The notes under the pieces are model-generated. The model was not told the origin of the DNA. It made no database searches and saw only the letters and a program-made list of their open reading frames with translations. The translations under genes were made by a program, and so were the position numbers. 64,000 bases of DNA from Myxococcales bacterium. Lineage in GTDB: Bacteria > Myxococcota_A > Polyangia > Polyangiales > JADJMO01. Positions 9,801-18,728 of this stretch are shown here, one piece after another. The DNA lies in NCBI GenBank assembly GCA_016709545.1, contig JADJMO010000023.1:124001-188000 (forward strand), read 5' to 3'. Within the stretch, counting starts at the first letter, position 1; every line of letters begins with the position of its first letter.

Positions 9801-11561
9801 TCAAGAACCCACGTAGAAGGCCACGCCGGCGAGCTTGAGCCCCTTCGGCTCGCGGCGGAACCAGAGGTGCGTGCTGCCCGGGCCGTCGACGTCGGTCACG
9901 CACGCGCCGCCCACGCAGCGCATCTCGGAGCAGCCGACCTTGGAGAGCATGTTCTTGTCGACCTTGTCGGCGGGCGTGACGATCGGGTGGAGCGTGGGCT
10001 GGAACGGCTCGTCGAACTGCAGCACCACGGTGTCCTTGGCGGCGGCCGCGCGGAAGCCCTTGAGCGTGCCGAGCGTGCCCGCCACCTTGCAGGCCTCCGC
10101 CTCGGTGACCTTGGGATCCTCGAAGGCGACGACGGCCGCGAGCTGCGCGTCGAGGGTCGGGGCCTGGAGGAGCGCGAGCGAGAAGCGCGCGTCGGCGAAC
10201 ACGTCGCGCTGGTTGACCGAGCGCGGGCCGAGGAGGAGCAGCGCGTGCTTCTCGGGCTTGGCGGCCTCCTTGCCTCGGGTGCGACGGATCAGCACGTCGG
10301 TCGCTCCGTCGGCGTTGGCGTCCACGAAGCGCGCCTCGAACTGCCAGGCCTCTTCGCCACAGCACGACATCGCGTGGGCCGGGAGCATGCGCGCATAGGG
10401 GCCGTCCGTGATCACGAGCCACGGGGTCGGGTCCTGGTCGAGGGTCACCACGCCGATCGTGCCCGCCGCACCGCGCAGCGGCGCCTCGGAGAGCACGGTG
10501 ACCTTGGCGTCGCTGAGGCGCATGGCGGCGGCGAGCGTGGCCTTCGGGTCGTCGTGGGCCGCGACCGGCAGGGGCTTGTTCTTGGGCACCGGCGCCGCGA
10601 GCGGGGGCGCGCTCTTGGGCGCGTGTTTGCCCTTCTTGTGCTTCTTCTCCTTCGGGGCCTTCTTGGCGGCCGCGGTCGCCGCGCCGCCTGGCCGGCGGCG
10701 CCCCAGATCGAGGAACGCGCCGACGTGCAGCTGGCCCTTGGCGTCGCGCTCGAACAGCACCGCCGCAGTGCCCGCCTGGCACGTGAGGTCGAAGCAGTAG
10801 CTGTCCTTCACGAGCGCCTGCACGAGCGCGAGCATCTGCTTGGCGCGCGCGTGCTTGGCGAAGCCCTTGTCGTCGACGTGCTCGGTCGCGCGCACGAACG
10901 CGCCCTGGAACTGCTCGAGGACGTCGACCCCACCCTTCACGAGGTGCTTGCCGAGCGCGTCGACCGACTTGCTTGCGGCGACCAGCAGCTTCTTGCGCTC
11001 GGCCTCCAGGTTCGTCGGCTCGGGGGCCTTGCGCGCGAGCGCCGCCGCGGCGATCGACTTCGGCGAGATCTCGTGGCGGATCTCCCAGAGCATCTCGGTG
11101 GTGAACGCGCCGTCCTCGCGCAGCGTCCACGCGCCGACGAGGCCCGCCGGCTGATCGAGCGCGGCGAGCGACTCGAAGATGACGTAGGCCTGGCCCGCGT
11201 CGACGAACACGTCGCGCACCTTGACGGCGGTCGGGATCTCGATCGGCCGGAACTTGCCGGTCGTGTCCTCGAGCCACGCGACCTGCGCGGCGTTGCCCTC
11301 GCCGAGGAACACGACGGACTTGTGGTCGGCGACGCCCGGCAGCGGGAAGGGGCCCGCGACGATCGTGCCGCGCGCCTTGACCGCGGCGAGCGGGTCGGGC
11401 GGCGGTGGGGGAGGCGTCGAGGCCGAGGCGCTCGCGACGGGCGTGGCCGAGGACGACGCGCTCGCGACGGCGACCGGCGTCCTGGGCGGTGGTTGCGCCG
11501 CGGGCTCGCACGCGCCGAACATGAGGAACGAGACACCCAACGTCACGATCGAACGCCGCAT
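9801..11561 (-). CDS. large lipoprotein with an FG-GAP-like calcium motif
   Basis: The start at 11561 gives a type II signal ending FGAC, followed by an Ala/Ser/Pro spacer. No whole-length family is recognised. Visible parts are a beta-rich region with GVADHKSVVFLGEGNAAQ, a Lys-rich low-complexity segment (KKAPKEKKHKKGKHAPK) in the middle, and FVDANADGATDVLIRR, a DxNxDGxxD calcium-binding loop as in FG-GAP/VCBS repeats. Cysteines near both halves (YCFDLTC, SCCGEE, GCSEMRC) suggest disulfides. It is probably an outer-membrane-attached envelope protein. It is on the same strand as lon but 139 bases upstream of it, with no sign of co-regulation. Confidence 0.75.
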   Translation of the reverse strand: MRRSIVTLGVSFLMFGACEPAAQPPPRTPVAVASASSSATPVASASASTPPPPPPDPLAAVKARGTIVAGPFPLPGVADHKSVVFLGEGNAAQVAWLEDTTGKFRPIEIPTAVKVRDVFVDAGQAYVIFESLAALDQPAGLVGAWTLREDGAFTTEMLWEIRHEISPKSIAAAALARKAPEPTNLEAERKKLLVAASKSVDALGKHLVKGGVDVLEQFQGAFVRATEHVDDKGFAKHARAKQMLALVQALVKDSYCFDLTCQAGTAAVLFERDAKGQLHVGAFLDLGRRRPGGAATAAAKKAPKEKKHKKGKHAPKSAPPLAAPVPKNKPLPVAAHDDPKATLAAAMRLSDAKVTVLSEAPLRGAAGTIGVVTLDQDPTPWLVITDGPYARMLPAHAMSCCGEEAWQFEARFVDANADGATDVLIRRTRGKEAAKPEKHALLLLGPRSVNQRDVFADARFSLALLQAPTLDAQLAAVVAFEDPKVTEAEACKVAGTLGTLKGFRAAAAKDTVVLQFDEPFQPTLHPIVTPADKVDKNMLSKVGCSEMRCVGGACVTDVDGPGSTHLWFRREPKGLKLAGVAFYVGS

Positions 11562-11645
11562 AGGACTTTGCTGGCTCCTGGGGGCGGGCATGGTACCCCT
11601 CGCGGAACGCTCGGCCAGGGGATCTTGATCCCTCGCTGCAAAGGG

Positions 11646-12107
11646 TCAGGGCGCGAGGCAGTGGCAGGTGACGGTGGAGCCCGTCACGCTCTCGCAGGGG
11701 CAGGCGCCGCCGCTGCAGACCGCCGGGCCACAGGCGCCGTCGCACGTCAGGGCCGCGCCGCACCCGGCAGGCTTGGGCTTGCAGGCGTAGGCGTAGCTCG
11801 GCGTGTCGTCGACGCAGCAGGCGCCGGCGCAGTGCTTTCCGGTGGGGCAGGCGCCACCGTCGTCGCCGCAGGTCAGGCAGGCGCCACCGGTGGTGTACGT
11901 GCGGGAGCAGAGCTCCCCGGCCGCGCACGTCTTGTCGCCACACGCGACGCCGGCGGTGTCCGTCGGGGTGTCGGCGGGGGCATCTGCGCCATCCTTGGCC
12001 GTGTCCTGTGCCGTGTCCGCGACACCGGTGTCGGTCTCCGTGGTGGCCTCCGAACCCCCACACGCTGCAAGAAACGCGGCGAAAACGATCGAGGAGACTC
12101 GGCGCAT
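11646..12107 (-). CDS. Cys-rich lipoprotein
   Basis: Starting at 12107, with a strong GGAGG just upstream, the signal ends in LAAC. A spacer rich in Asp-Thr pairs follows (DTGVADTAQDTAKDG). The mature 100 residues hold about 18 cysteines in short EGF-like or knottin-like spacings (CGDKTCAAGELC, CLTCGDDGGACPTGKHC, CHCLAP). The style matches the Cys-rich C-terminal modules of the kelch proteins at 39.4-46.2 kb. The role is unknown, probably a surface-exposed disulfide-stabilised protein. It is 84 bases upstream of the previous lipoprotein on the same strand. Confidence 0.75.
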   Translation of the reverse strand: MRRVSSIVFAAFLAACGGSEATTETDTGVADTAQDTAKDGADAPADTPTDTAGVACGDKTCAAGELCSRTYTTGGACLTCGDDGGACPTGKHCAGACCVDDTPSYAYACKPKPAGCGAALTCDGACGPAVCSGGACPCESVTGSTVTCHCLAP

Positions 12108-12159
12108 CAGGACCTCCGGTCCTCTCTGCAGCAAGAGCTCTGCCATCTCGTCCAGAGGG

Positions 12160-13395
12160 TCACAGCACGGCGCCGAGCGGCGCGGCGATGCAGCGGCGAC
12201 TCAGCGCCATCGCCTCCTTGCCGTCGTGGAGCAGCACGCCGAAGGGCGCGCGCGGCCCGAGTTCCTCGCAGAAGGCCTCGATCCCCTTCGCGTCGTCCAC
12301 CCTCGGGTGCCGCGTGGCCTTGACCTCGATGGGCAGGAGGCGGCGTCCATGCTCGAGCACGAAGTCGACCTCCTGGTTGCTGGCGGTCCGGTAGTGGTGC
12401 AGGGCGGGCTTGACGGGCTCTGTCTCTCGATAGGTGAGCAGGTCGTTCGCCACCAGGCACTCGAGCCACGCCCCGAGGTTCGGCTCGGCGTCCAGGGTCG
12501 ACCCGTCGTGGATGCCGGCGAGGTGGAGCGCGAGCCCCACGTCGCCGAAGTAGAGCTTCGGCGCCTTGATGAGGCGCTTGGTGCGCGTCTCGGCGAAGGC
12601 GCCCACGAGGTGGACCAGGAACGTGCTCTCGAGGAGTCCGAGCCAGCGCTTGGCGGTCGGCGCGCTCACCGCGGCGTCGCGCGCGAGGTCGGCGTGGTTC
12701 ACGAGCCCGCCGGTGCGTAGCGCACACAGGCGGGTGAATCGCAGGAACGCACCCAGGTCGGCCACCTGGGCCAGGTCGCGCAGGTCACGCTGCACGTAGG
12801 TGTTCACGTAGCCGTCGAACCAGATCGCGCGGCTCGCGGGGTTTTTCTCGAGTGCCGTCGGTGGCAGGCCCCCCTCGAGCGCTGCCGACCGTCAGTCGAG
12901 ACGCTCGGGCCTCTCGGCGAGGACCTCGAGCGCCGCCGCGCGACTCGGTGCCCGGACGAGCCCACTCCACGGCGATGGGCTCTGGGCCTTTCCACGCTTC
13001 TCGCGCTCGGTCATCGGCCGCAGCACGAGGTGGACAGCGCGGCCGGCGAGAGAGTCCGAGGCCCCCTTGTGGACGTCGAGGTTGGCCGAACCCGTGAGCA
13101 AGAAGCGACCCGGGGCGCGCTGCTCGTCGACGGCCCGCTTGATCGCGAGGAGCAGGGAGGGCGCGCGCTGCACCTCGTCGAGGGTCAGCGGGCCCTTGCG
13201 GTCGACGAGGGCCTCCGGCTCGCGCAACGCACGGTCCAGCGTGGTCAACGCGTCGAGGGTCTCGTAGGTGCGCAGGTCAGCGCCCGCGAAGGACCGCACG
13301 AGGGTGCTCTTCCCGGTCTGGCGAGGCCCGGTCACGACGACGACGGGGGAACGCCGCAACCGATCCACGAGGACCGGCTCGACGAAGCGATACAT
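12160..13395 (-). CDS. AAA_14/DUF4143 ATPase interrupted by an in-frame TGA
   Basis: The N-terminal half has a P-loop (VTGPRQTGKST) and the Walker B-like LTLDEVQRAP, then LLTGSANLDV, the pattern of AAA_14 ATPases. The C-terminal half (VNTYVQRDLRDLAQVADL to the end) is a DUF4143 domain with a nuclease-like strand pattern, QEVDFVLEHGRRLLPIEVKA. The halves lie in the same frame, separated only by a TGA at 12892-12894. Through the stop the sequence reads on sensibly (GGLPPTALEKNPASRAIWFDGY). One base change, for example TGG to TGA, explains it, so it is either a young pseudogene or an assembly error. The ATG at 13395 is used; a GTG 33 bases upstream is possible. The upstream stretch 13396-13436 is markedly AT-rich. 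These ATPases are typical accessory genes. Confidence 0.75.
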
Positions 13396-13520
13396 GGGAT
13401 TAACCAATGCTGAATATCCGATTATCACAACACACGCGGCTGGTCAACCCCAGGGTCGCATCACAGCCGCAACCATGTCCGCCGGTTGCTGGCCGCGGCC
13501 GGCGCTCGTACGAACGCGCG

Positions 13521-14180
13521 GTGACCCCGCGTGTGGCGCCGTGGCTCGTGTGGCTGGTGGGGTGTCGCGCGCCGGCCGCGACACCTGCGAAGACGCTCCC
13601 GACCCCGCAGGAACTGTGCGCCCACCTCGCGGCGCTGCAGGGGGCGACGAGCGACGAAGCGTGCGTGGAGACGCTCGACCAGTGGCGCGCCGAATCGCCC
13701 GCGCACTACGCGTGCGCGGCGCCGTGCATGCGTGTCGCGACGACCTCCGAGGCGGCGCAGGCGTGCCTCACCAGCTGTCCGCGCTCGGATCCGGGCTCGG
13801 CCGACCTCGACGCCGAGGCGACCCGCGACCTCGGTCGGATCCACGCCGCGTCGGTCGCCGCGTACGCGCACGACGAACGCTTCTGCCCCTCGTCGCCAGC
13901 GCCCGTCCCCGCCGCCCTGGCCGCCGCGTCGACCAAGTACGCGACGAAGCCCGAGGACTGGGCGGCCCCCACGTGGAAGTGCCTGGAGTTCACGCTCGAA
14001 GGCGCGATCACGCATCAGTACGAGTACACCTGGAACGGCCTCTCGGGGCCGGAGGCCCGCTACGAGGCGACCGCGCGGCGGCGGCTCTCCGACGGGCGGA
14101 CGCGCACGTTCCGCCTGCAGGGCCTCGTCACCAAGGTGGGCCAGGTGGTCCGCGAGGACCTCACCATGGCGGACGAGTGA
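13521..14180 (+). CDS. lipoprotein of unknown function
   Basis: The GTG at 13521 is preferred because it opens a compact signal (VTPRVAPWLVWLVGC, lipid cysteine at 15). Longer upstream starts would precede it with charged residues. The mature part (about 205 residues) begins with a proline/threonine spacer, then a helical region with paired cysteines (ELCAHL, ACVETL, CAAPCMRV, CLTSC), and a C-terminal beta-rich region (TWKCLEFTLEGAITHQYEY) that may form a small sandwich. No family is recognised. It ends 22 bases before the cupin gene and may be co-transcribed with it. Confidence 0.65.
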   Translation: MTPRVAPWLVWLVGCRAPAATPAKTLPTPQELCAHLAALQGATSDEACVETLDQWRAESPAHYACAAPCMRVATTSEAAQACLTSCPRSDPGSADLDAEATRDLGRIHAASVAAYAHDERFCPSSPAPVPAALAAASTKYATKPEDWAAPTWKCLEFTLEGAITHQYEYTWNGLSGPEARYEATARRRLSDGRTRTFRLQGLVTKVGQVVREDLTMADE

Positions 14181-14202
14181 GCCTCGGCTACCCTGCGCGG
14201 CG

Positions 14203-14580
14203 ATGACCATCGAGTTCGAGGTGCTGGAGACGTTCGACGACGCCCGCGGCACGGCGTTCGAGCCGGTGGGCAGCGAGGCCCTCGCCGGTTTCCGCAACGT
14301 GCACGTGGTGCTGACCGAGCCCGGCCACGTGCGCGGCAACCACCGCCACGCTCGCGGTGTCGAGACCCTGATCGTCCGCGGCCCCGCGTTGCTGGTCACC
14401 GACGAGGGCGGTGCCCGCGAGACCCGCGAGATCGCGCAGGATCAGGTGGTGCGCGTGCGCCTCGGCCCCGGCGTGGCCCACGCCGTCAAGAACACCGGCG
14501 ACCGGGCGATGCTCATCGTGTCGTTCGGGACCGAGCCCTTCGACCCGACGAACACCGAGCGCCACGTGTTGCTGGCCTAG
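14203..14580 (+). CDS. single-domain cupin
   Basis: At 125 residues this is one small beta-barrel. The metal-binding cupin motif is visible as GNHRHARGVETL, with the second His in GVAHAVKNTG. The pattern HVRGNHRHARG and the end FDPTNTERHV recall the C-terminal cupin of CapF-type and WxcM-like sugar enzymes, but no sugar-biosynthesis gene is near, so the substrate is open. Its stop codon shares the palindrome CTAG with the stop of the opposing TetR gene (four-base overlap). Confidence 0.8.
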   Translation: MTIEFEVLETFDDARGTAFEPVGSEALAGFRNVHVVLTEPGHVRGNHRHARGVETLIVRGPALLVTDEGGARETREIAQDQVVRVRLGPGVAHAVKNTGDRAMLIVSFGTEPFDPTNTERHVLLA

Positions 14581-15170
14581 CGACGGGCGATCCCCTCGAA
14601 GAACGTGGTCTCGAGGAGCTTGCCGTAGCGCCGCACGCGCGCGTCGTCGGCGGGGATCTGCCCGGCGACCATCAGCGAGGAGAGCCCGTGCACGAGCGCC
14701 CACGCCGCGAGCGCGAGCTCCCGCGCCGAGAGATCCTGCCGCACCACGCCGGCGCGGCGCGCCTCCTCGAGCGTGTCCTTCAGGATCGACAGCGCGTTGC
14801 CCTGTCCCACGACGGGGTCGTCGGCGTTGCCGAGCGGGTTGTGCAGCATGAGCCGGAACCGGTGCGGCTCGTCGATCGCGAACCGCAGGTACGCGTCGCC
14901 GAGGGCGCGCACGCGCTTGCGCGGATCGTCGCCGGCGGCCGAGAGCGAGGCCTGCGCCGCCGCGGCGAGCGCGACGAACCCCTCGCTGCGGAGCGCCTCG
15001 AGCAGCTCCGCCTTGCCCGCGAAGTGGCGGTACGGCGCGTTGTGGGTGACCCCGGCCGCTCGCGCGAGCTCGCGCAGCGTGAAGTCGAACGCGCCGCGCT
15101 CCGCGAACAGCGCCACGGCCGCGTCGAGCAGCGTGCGGCGCAGGTTCCCGTGGTGGTAAGCGCGCGGCAC
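14577..15170 (-). CDS. TetR-family transcriptional regulator
   Basis: The 197-residue product begins with the TetR DNA-binding domain (YHHGNLRRTLLDAAVALFAERG, helix-turn-helix about 32-54 with LRELARAAGVTHNAPYRHF). The rest is an all-helical ligand pocket with the WHG-type pattern near the end (AAWALVHGLSSL). It is divergent from an FAD oxidoreductase. Two copies of a palindrome lie in the gap, the usual layout for a TetR repressor that controls itself and its neighbour, with a hydrophobic ligand as inducer. The ligand is unknown. Confidence 0.92.
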   Translation of the reverse strand: MPRAYHHGNLRRTLLDAAVALFAERGAFDFTLRELARAAGVTHNAPYRHFAGKAELLEALRSEGFVALAAAAQASLSAAGDDPRKRVRALGDAYLRFAIDEPHRFRLMLHNPLGNADDPVVGQGNALSILKDTLEEARRAGVVRQDLSARELALAAWALVHGLSSLMVAGQIPADDARVRRYGKLLETTFFEGIARR

Positions 15171-15189
15171 GAGGGCACTCTAGTCGGCG

Positions 15190-15208
15190 ATGTGGACACG
15201 CGCAACAT
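15190..15208. promoter_or_regulatory. weaker TetR operator copy
   Basis: ATGTGGACACGCGCAACAT matches the palindrome at 15224-15242 at 15 of 19 positions: the outer arms are the same and the centre differs. It lies 20 bases from the regulator start, in the divergent gap. The starts of the two sites are 34 bases apart. Confidence 0.55.
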
Positions 15209-15223
15209 CGGCCTCGACAAGCG

Positions 15224-15242
15224 ATGTGGACAGTGTCAACAT
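15224..15242. promoter_or_regulatory. TetR operator palindrome
   Basis: ATGTGGACAGTGTCAACAT is a 19-base palindrome around one central base with 8 of 9 arm pairs matching. The core GACAGTGTC is a common TetR-family operator shape. It overlaps the possible oxidoreductase start at 15241, which favours the next ATG at 15250 as the true start. Confidence 0.7.
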
Positions 15243-15249
15243 GGGTCGC

Positions 15250-16894
15250 ATGTCGGTCACCACGAGCCCCTCCACGTCCTCCCGTCGCGCCCGCGGATCG
15301 ATCGAAGACCGGGTCGACGTCGCCATCGTCGGCGCCGGCCTCGGCGGCCTCGTCGCCGCCGCCCGCCTCGCGCAGGCCGGTCGCCGCGTCGCGGTGTTCG
15401 AGGGGCACTACGTGGCCGGCGGCTGCGCCACCCAGTTCTCGCGCGGCCCGAGGAGCGCGCGGTACCACTTCGACGTCGGCCTCCACTACGTCGGCGACTG
15501 CGGCCGCGACGGGCAGATCCCCCGTCTCCTCGACGAGGTCGGCGTCCACGTCGACTTCCGCCCGATGGACCAGGACGGCTTCGACACGCTGGTGTTCCCC
15601 GGCCTCGAGTTCCGCATCCCCGCCTCCACCGAGGCCTACCGCGCGCGCCTCCGCGACACGTTCCCGAACGAGCGCCGCGCCATCGACCGCTACGTGAACC
15701 TGGTCGAGGCCGTGATGACGGCGGCGCGCACGATGGACCGCGGCGGCCGCCCCGCGCTGCGCGACTGGCCGTCGCTCGCTCTCGCCGGCCTCCGCCTCGC
15801 TCCCCACAAGAACGCCACCATCGGCGCCGTGCTCGACGCGTGTGGCGCTCGCGACCCGGCCCTGCGCGCGGTGCTCCTCGGCCAGAGCGGCGACTACGGC
15901 CTGCCGCCCAGCAAGGTGAGCGCGATGCTCCACCTCGGGCTCGCGGGGCACTACTTCCGCGGCGCCTACTACCCCGAGGGCGGCGGCCAGGTGATCGCGG
16001 ACCGCCTCGCCGCCCGCATCGAGGCGCTCGGCGGCGCGGTGCACCTGCGCCGTCCGGTCGAGAAGATCCTGATCGAGAACGGCCGCGCCGTCGGCGTGCG
16101 CCTGCCCCCCAAGGCCGGCGGAGCCGCGCGCGACGTCCGCGCCGACGTCGTGCTCTCGAACGCCGACCTCAAGCGCACCCTGCTCGAGCTGGTCGGGCCG
16201 GAGCACCTGCCGTCGGATCTGATCACGCGCACGCGCGACTACGAGATGGCCGCCGCGCTCCAGATCACCTTCCTCGGGATCGAGGGCGCGCTCGCCGGCA
16301 TGCGCGCCACGAACTACTGGCAGTTCGACTCGTTCGACATGGAGGGGTTCTACCGCGACGACCCCACCGGTCCGATCACGACCCACGGCTGCTACGTCAC
16401 CAGCGCCTCGCTCAAGGACCCGAAGAACGCCGCGCACCACGCGCCCGCCGGCGTCACCAACGTCGAGGTGATGACGGTGGTGTCTGGCTCGCTCGAGCGC
16501 TTCGGCGTCTCGCCGCGCGACGCCGAGTCGTGGGACTACCGCAAGAACGAGCGCTACCGCGCGATCAAGGGAGGCCCTCGAGGAGGACATGGTCGCGCGC
16601 CTCGACGGCATGTTCCCCGGCGCCAAGGGTCGCGTCGTGTTCCAGGAGTCGGCGACGCCGGTGAGCCACGTGCGCTACACGGGCGCGACGGACGGCACCG
16701 GGTACGGCATCGCCGCGACGCCGGGGCAGTTCTTCGACAAGCGCCCGGGCTACCGGACGCCGATCGCGGGGCTGTACCTCTGCGGCGCCTCCACCCGCGC
16801 GGGGCACGGGATCGTCGGCGCGATGTCGAGCGGCAAGGGCGCCTCGCTGCGCATCGAGAAGGACCTCGCCGGCACCGCGCGCGTGCGCGCCTGA
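15250..16894 (+). CDS. FAD-dependent phytoene-desaturase/RetSat-like oxidoreductase (frameshifted)
   Basis: The dinucleotide-binding motif AIVGAGLGG is at residues 25-33. The phytoene-desaturase/retinol-saturase pattern follows: YYPEGGGQVIADRL in the middle and GLYLCGASTRAGHGIVGA at the C-terminus. It should bind FAD and act on a lipid-like or isoprenoid substrate. The frame breaks at the GGG at 16569-16571. Removing one G turns AIKGGPRGG into AIKEALEEDMVARLDGMFPG and joins the C-terminal frame. The start is set at 15250 because the operator palindrome covers the ATGs at 15190 and 15241. It is divergent from its probable repressor. Whether it takes part in carotenoid or another lipid pathway is open; no crt genes are near. 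Confidence 0.85.
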
Positions 16895-18337
16895 CTACTT
16901 CACCCAGATGGCCTTGCAGTCGCTGAGGGCCTTCGGGTCGGTGGTGACCGCGGGCGGCAGGGGCGCGCCCAGGTTCGCCGGCGTGGCGAAGTCGAACATG
17001 TCGTACGGGGCCTCGGCGTTCGCGTCGCGACGGGTCATCGCGGGCAGCGTGAACTTCGCCTCGATGAAGCGGACGATCGACGTGTGGTCGTACACGTGGT
17101 GCCCGACGAAGCTCTTCTTGGCGTAGGGCGAGATGACCAGGAACGGCACGCGGATGCCGTAGCGGTCGAACTTCTCGTCCGGCTTTCCGGGCGGCAGCGT
17201 GGGCCGATCGTCGGGCGCGCACGCCTTCGGCGGCACGACGTGGTCGTACAGCCCGCCGTGCTCGTCGTAGGTCACGAACAGCGCCGAAGTCTTCCACTGC
17301 GGGCTCTTCATCAGCGTGGTCGTCACCTTGGCGAGCCAGCCCTGGCCGACCTGCATGATCGCGGGCGGGTGCTCGTCGTTCTGGTCGTAGGCCTCGGCGG
17401 CGATCTTGGGGTCGACGATGGCCACCTGCGGCAGCGTGCCGGCGGCGGCGTCGGCGTAGTAGTCGTCGATCGACACGACGTGGTCGCGGTACTTGACCAC
17501 GCGATCGGCGATCACGCCGAGGCCGGGGGTGCCGCTCGAGTAGATCTTCCAGGTGACCCCGCGCTTCTCGAGGTTGTCGAACAGCGTGACGTCGACGCCG
17601 TCGGCGAACTTGTTCGAGGTGCGACCGAAAGAGGTGGCCGCGTAGAGGAACATCCGGTTCGGCCAGGTGGGCCCGAGCAGAGAGCTGAAGTAGCGATCGC
17701 CGATCGCCATCTGGTCGGCCGCCCAGTACATGAACGGCACGTCGGCCTTCTCGTAGTACCCCATCGCGCGCGCGCCGTTCAGCATGTCGGCGGTCCCGTT
17801 CGGCGCGGGCGAGCCGTGCTTGTCGTTCGTCTTCACGAACCCGTCCATCGCGTCCTTCGGACCGACCTGCTCGTGCGAGCCGTCCCACTCGTGGTTGGTG
17901 TCGACGAAGCAGAGCTTGGTGTCGCGGAAGATCTTCACCGGCTTGCCGTCGGCGTCGGGGTTCGAGAAATCCGCGGGCGCGGTGTCGGCGTCGGGGTGGC
18001 CGTTCTCCTTGAGCTTCTGGAAGTAGTGGTCGAACGAGCGGTTCTCCATCATCACGACGACGATGGTCTCGACCGGGATGCTCGCGCCCATCGGCGCCGA
18101 CTTGCCGGCCGTCTCCGCCGGGAGCGCGCCCTTGTCGTACTTGCAGCCCTCGCGCGCCGCCTTCGCCGCGTCGTCGGCGGGCGGCGTGACCGGCTTGTCC
18201 CACTCGGGCACGGGGAGCAGCCCGACCTCGGCGGCGTCGCTGGTGTCGGTGCTGGCGTCGGTGGCGGGGTTGTCCGGGTCGCTCGAGGAGCACGCGGCGA
18301 CGAGGGCGAAGGGCAGGAAGGCTGCGCGGCGAAGCAT
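16895..18337 (-). CDS. phospholipase C / AcpA-type phosphoesterase lipoprotein
   Basis: The start at 18337 gives a lipoprotein signal ending VAAC and a short DTSDAAE spacer. The catalytic family signature IVVVMMENRSFDHYF is at about residues 90-105, where Glu-Asn bind metals, and the C-terminal YDEHGGLYDHVVPP motif supplies the last metal and proton ligands. Length (~480) matches family members. It should hydrolyse phosphate esters such as phospholipids outside the inner membrane; substrate choice cannot be read. Its stop lies directly against the stop of the FAD oxidoreductase, with no gap. Confidence 0.88.
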   Translation of the reverse strand: MLRRAAFLPFALVAACSSSDPDNPATDASTDTSDAAEVGLLPVPEWDKPVTPPADDAAKAAREGCKYDKGALPAETAGKSAPMGASIPVETIVVVMMENRSFDHYFQKLKENGHPDADTAPADFSNPDADGKPVKIFRDTKLCFVDTNHEWDGSHEQVGPKDAMDGFVKTNDKHGSPAPNGTADMLNGARAMGYYEKADVPFMYWAADQMAIGDRYFSSLLGPTWPNRMFLYAATSFGRTSNKFADGVDVTLFDNLEKRGVTWKIYSSGTPGLGVIADRVVKYRDHVVSIDDYYADAAAGTLPQVAIVDPKIAAEAYDQNDEHPPAIMQVGQGWLAKVTTTLMKSPQWKTSALFVTYDEHGGLYDHVVPPKACAPDDRPTLPPGKPDEKFDRYGIRVPFLVISPYAKKSFVGHHVYDHTSIVRFIEAKFTLPAMTRRDANAEAPYDMFDFATPANLGAPLPPAVTTDPKALSDCKAIWVK

Positions 18338-18516
18338 GCGCGCACGATAGCGCACGCCCGGCGAAGCGGCAGTGGCGGCTCTGTGACGGCGCGCCCTTGA
18401 CCGATCGCCGGAGCCGCCGCACACTCGGTCTCGTGATGGTGTCTCGACGCTCGACCACGACGACGACGGATCGCTTCGGCGGTACGGGCGTCGTGTCGTG
18501 CGGGTGAGAGCCGCAC

Positions 18517-18552
18517 CCCTGTAAGAGGGAAACACCCTGTAACAGGAAACAC
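18517..18552. repeat. two copies of an 18/19-bp unit
   Basis: CCCTGTAAGAGGGAAACAC (517-535 within 18 kb) is followed at once by CCCTGTAACAGGAAACAC, sharing one base. Each copy contains a small palindrome, perfect in the second copy (CCTGT A ACAGG). It sits in the 391-base gap 18338-18728 upstream of the threonyl-tRNA synthetase. Nothing else in that gap looks like a gene. Confidence 0.6.
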
Positions 18553-18561
18553 AACGAACGA

Positions 18562-18596
18562 GGCCGCCGGTGACGGTGGCCCCTTTGCTTTTGTTC
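18562..18596 (+). terminator. intrinsic-terminator-like hairpin in the thrS-like leader
   Basis: GGCCGCC and GGTGGCC form a seven-pair stem (one G-T wobble) around the loop GGTGAC, followed by CCCTTTGCTTTTGTT. This is about 130 bases upstream of the synthetase start, on the same strand, so it could be an attenuator. The stem is short and the T run is broken, so it may be only partly effective. Confidence 0.4.
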
Positions 18597-18728
18597 GCCC
18601 TACGTGCCGCCGCTACGGCGCCTTCGGCCCCTTCGCGACGTCACTTTCGGGCTCACGCGGGCAATGGTTCGTGATCCGAGACGGGCCGCCGTCGCCGGCG
18701 TCTTCGTGCAGCAGCCACGGAGAACGTC

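Noticed and set aside
12892..12894. TGA as a selenocysteine codon
   Set aside because: AAA_14/DUF4143 ATPases are not selenoproteins and no clear SECIS-like hairpin follows; a nonsense change or error is simpler.
15250..16894. Carotenoid biosynthesis cluster
   Set aside because: Only the desaturase-like gene is present; no phytoene synthase or other crt-like gene is visible.
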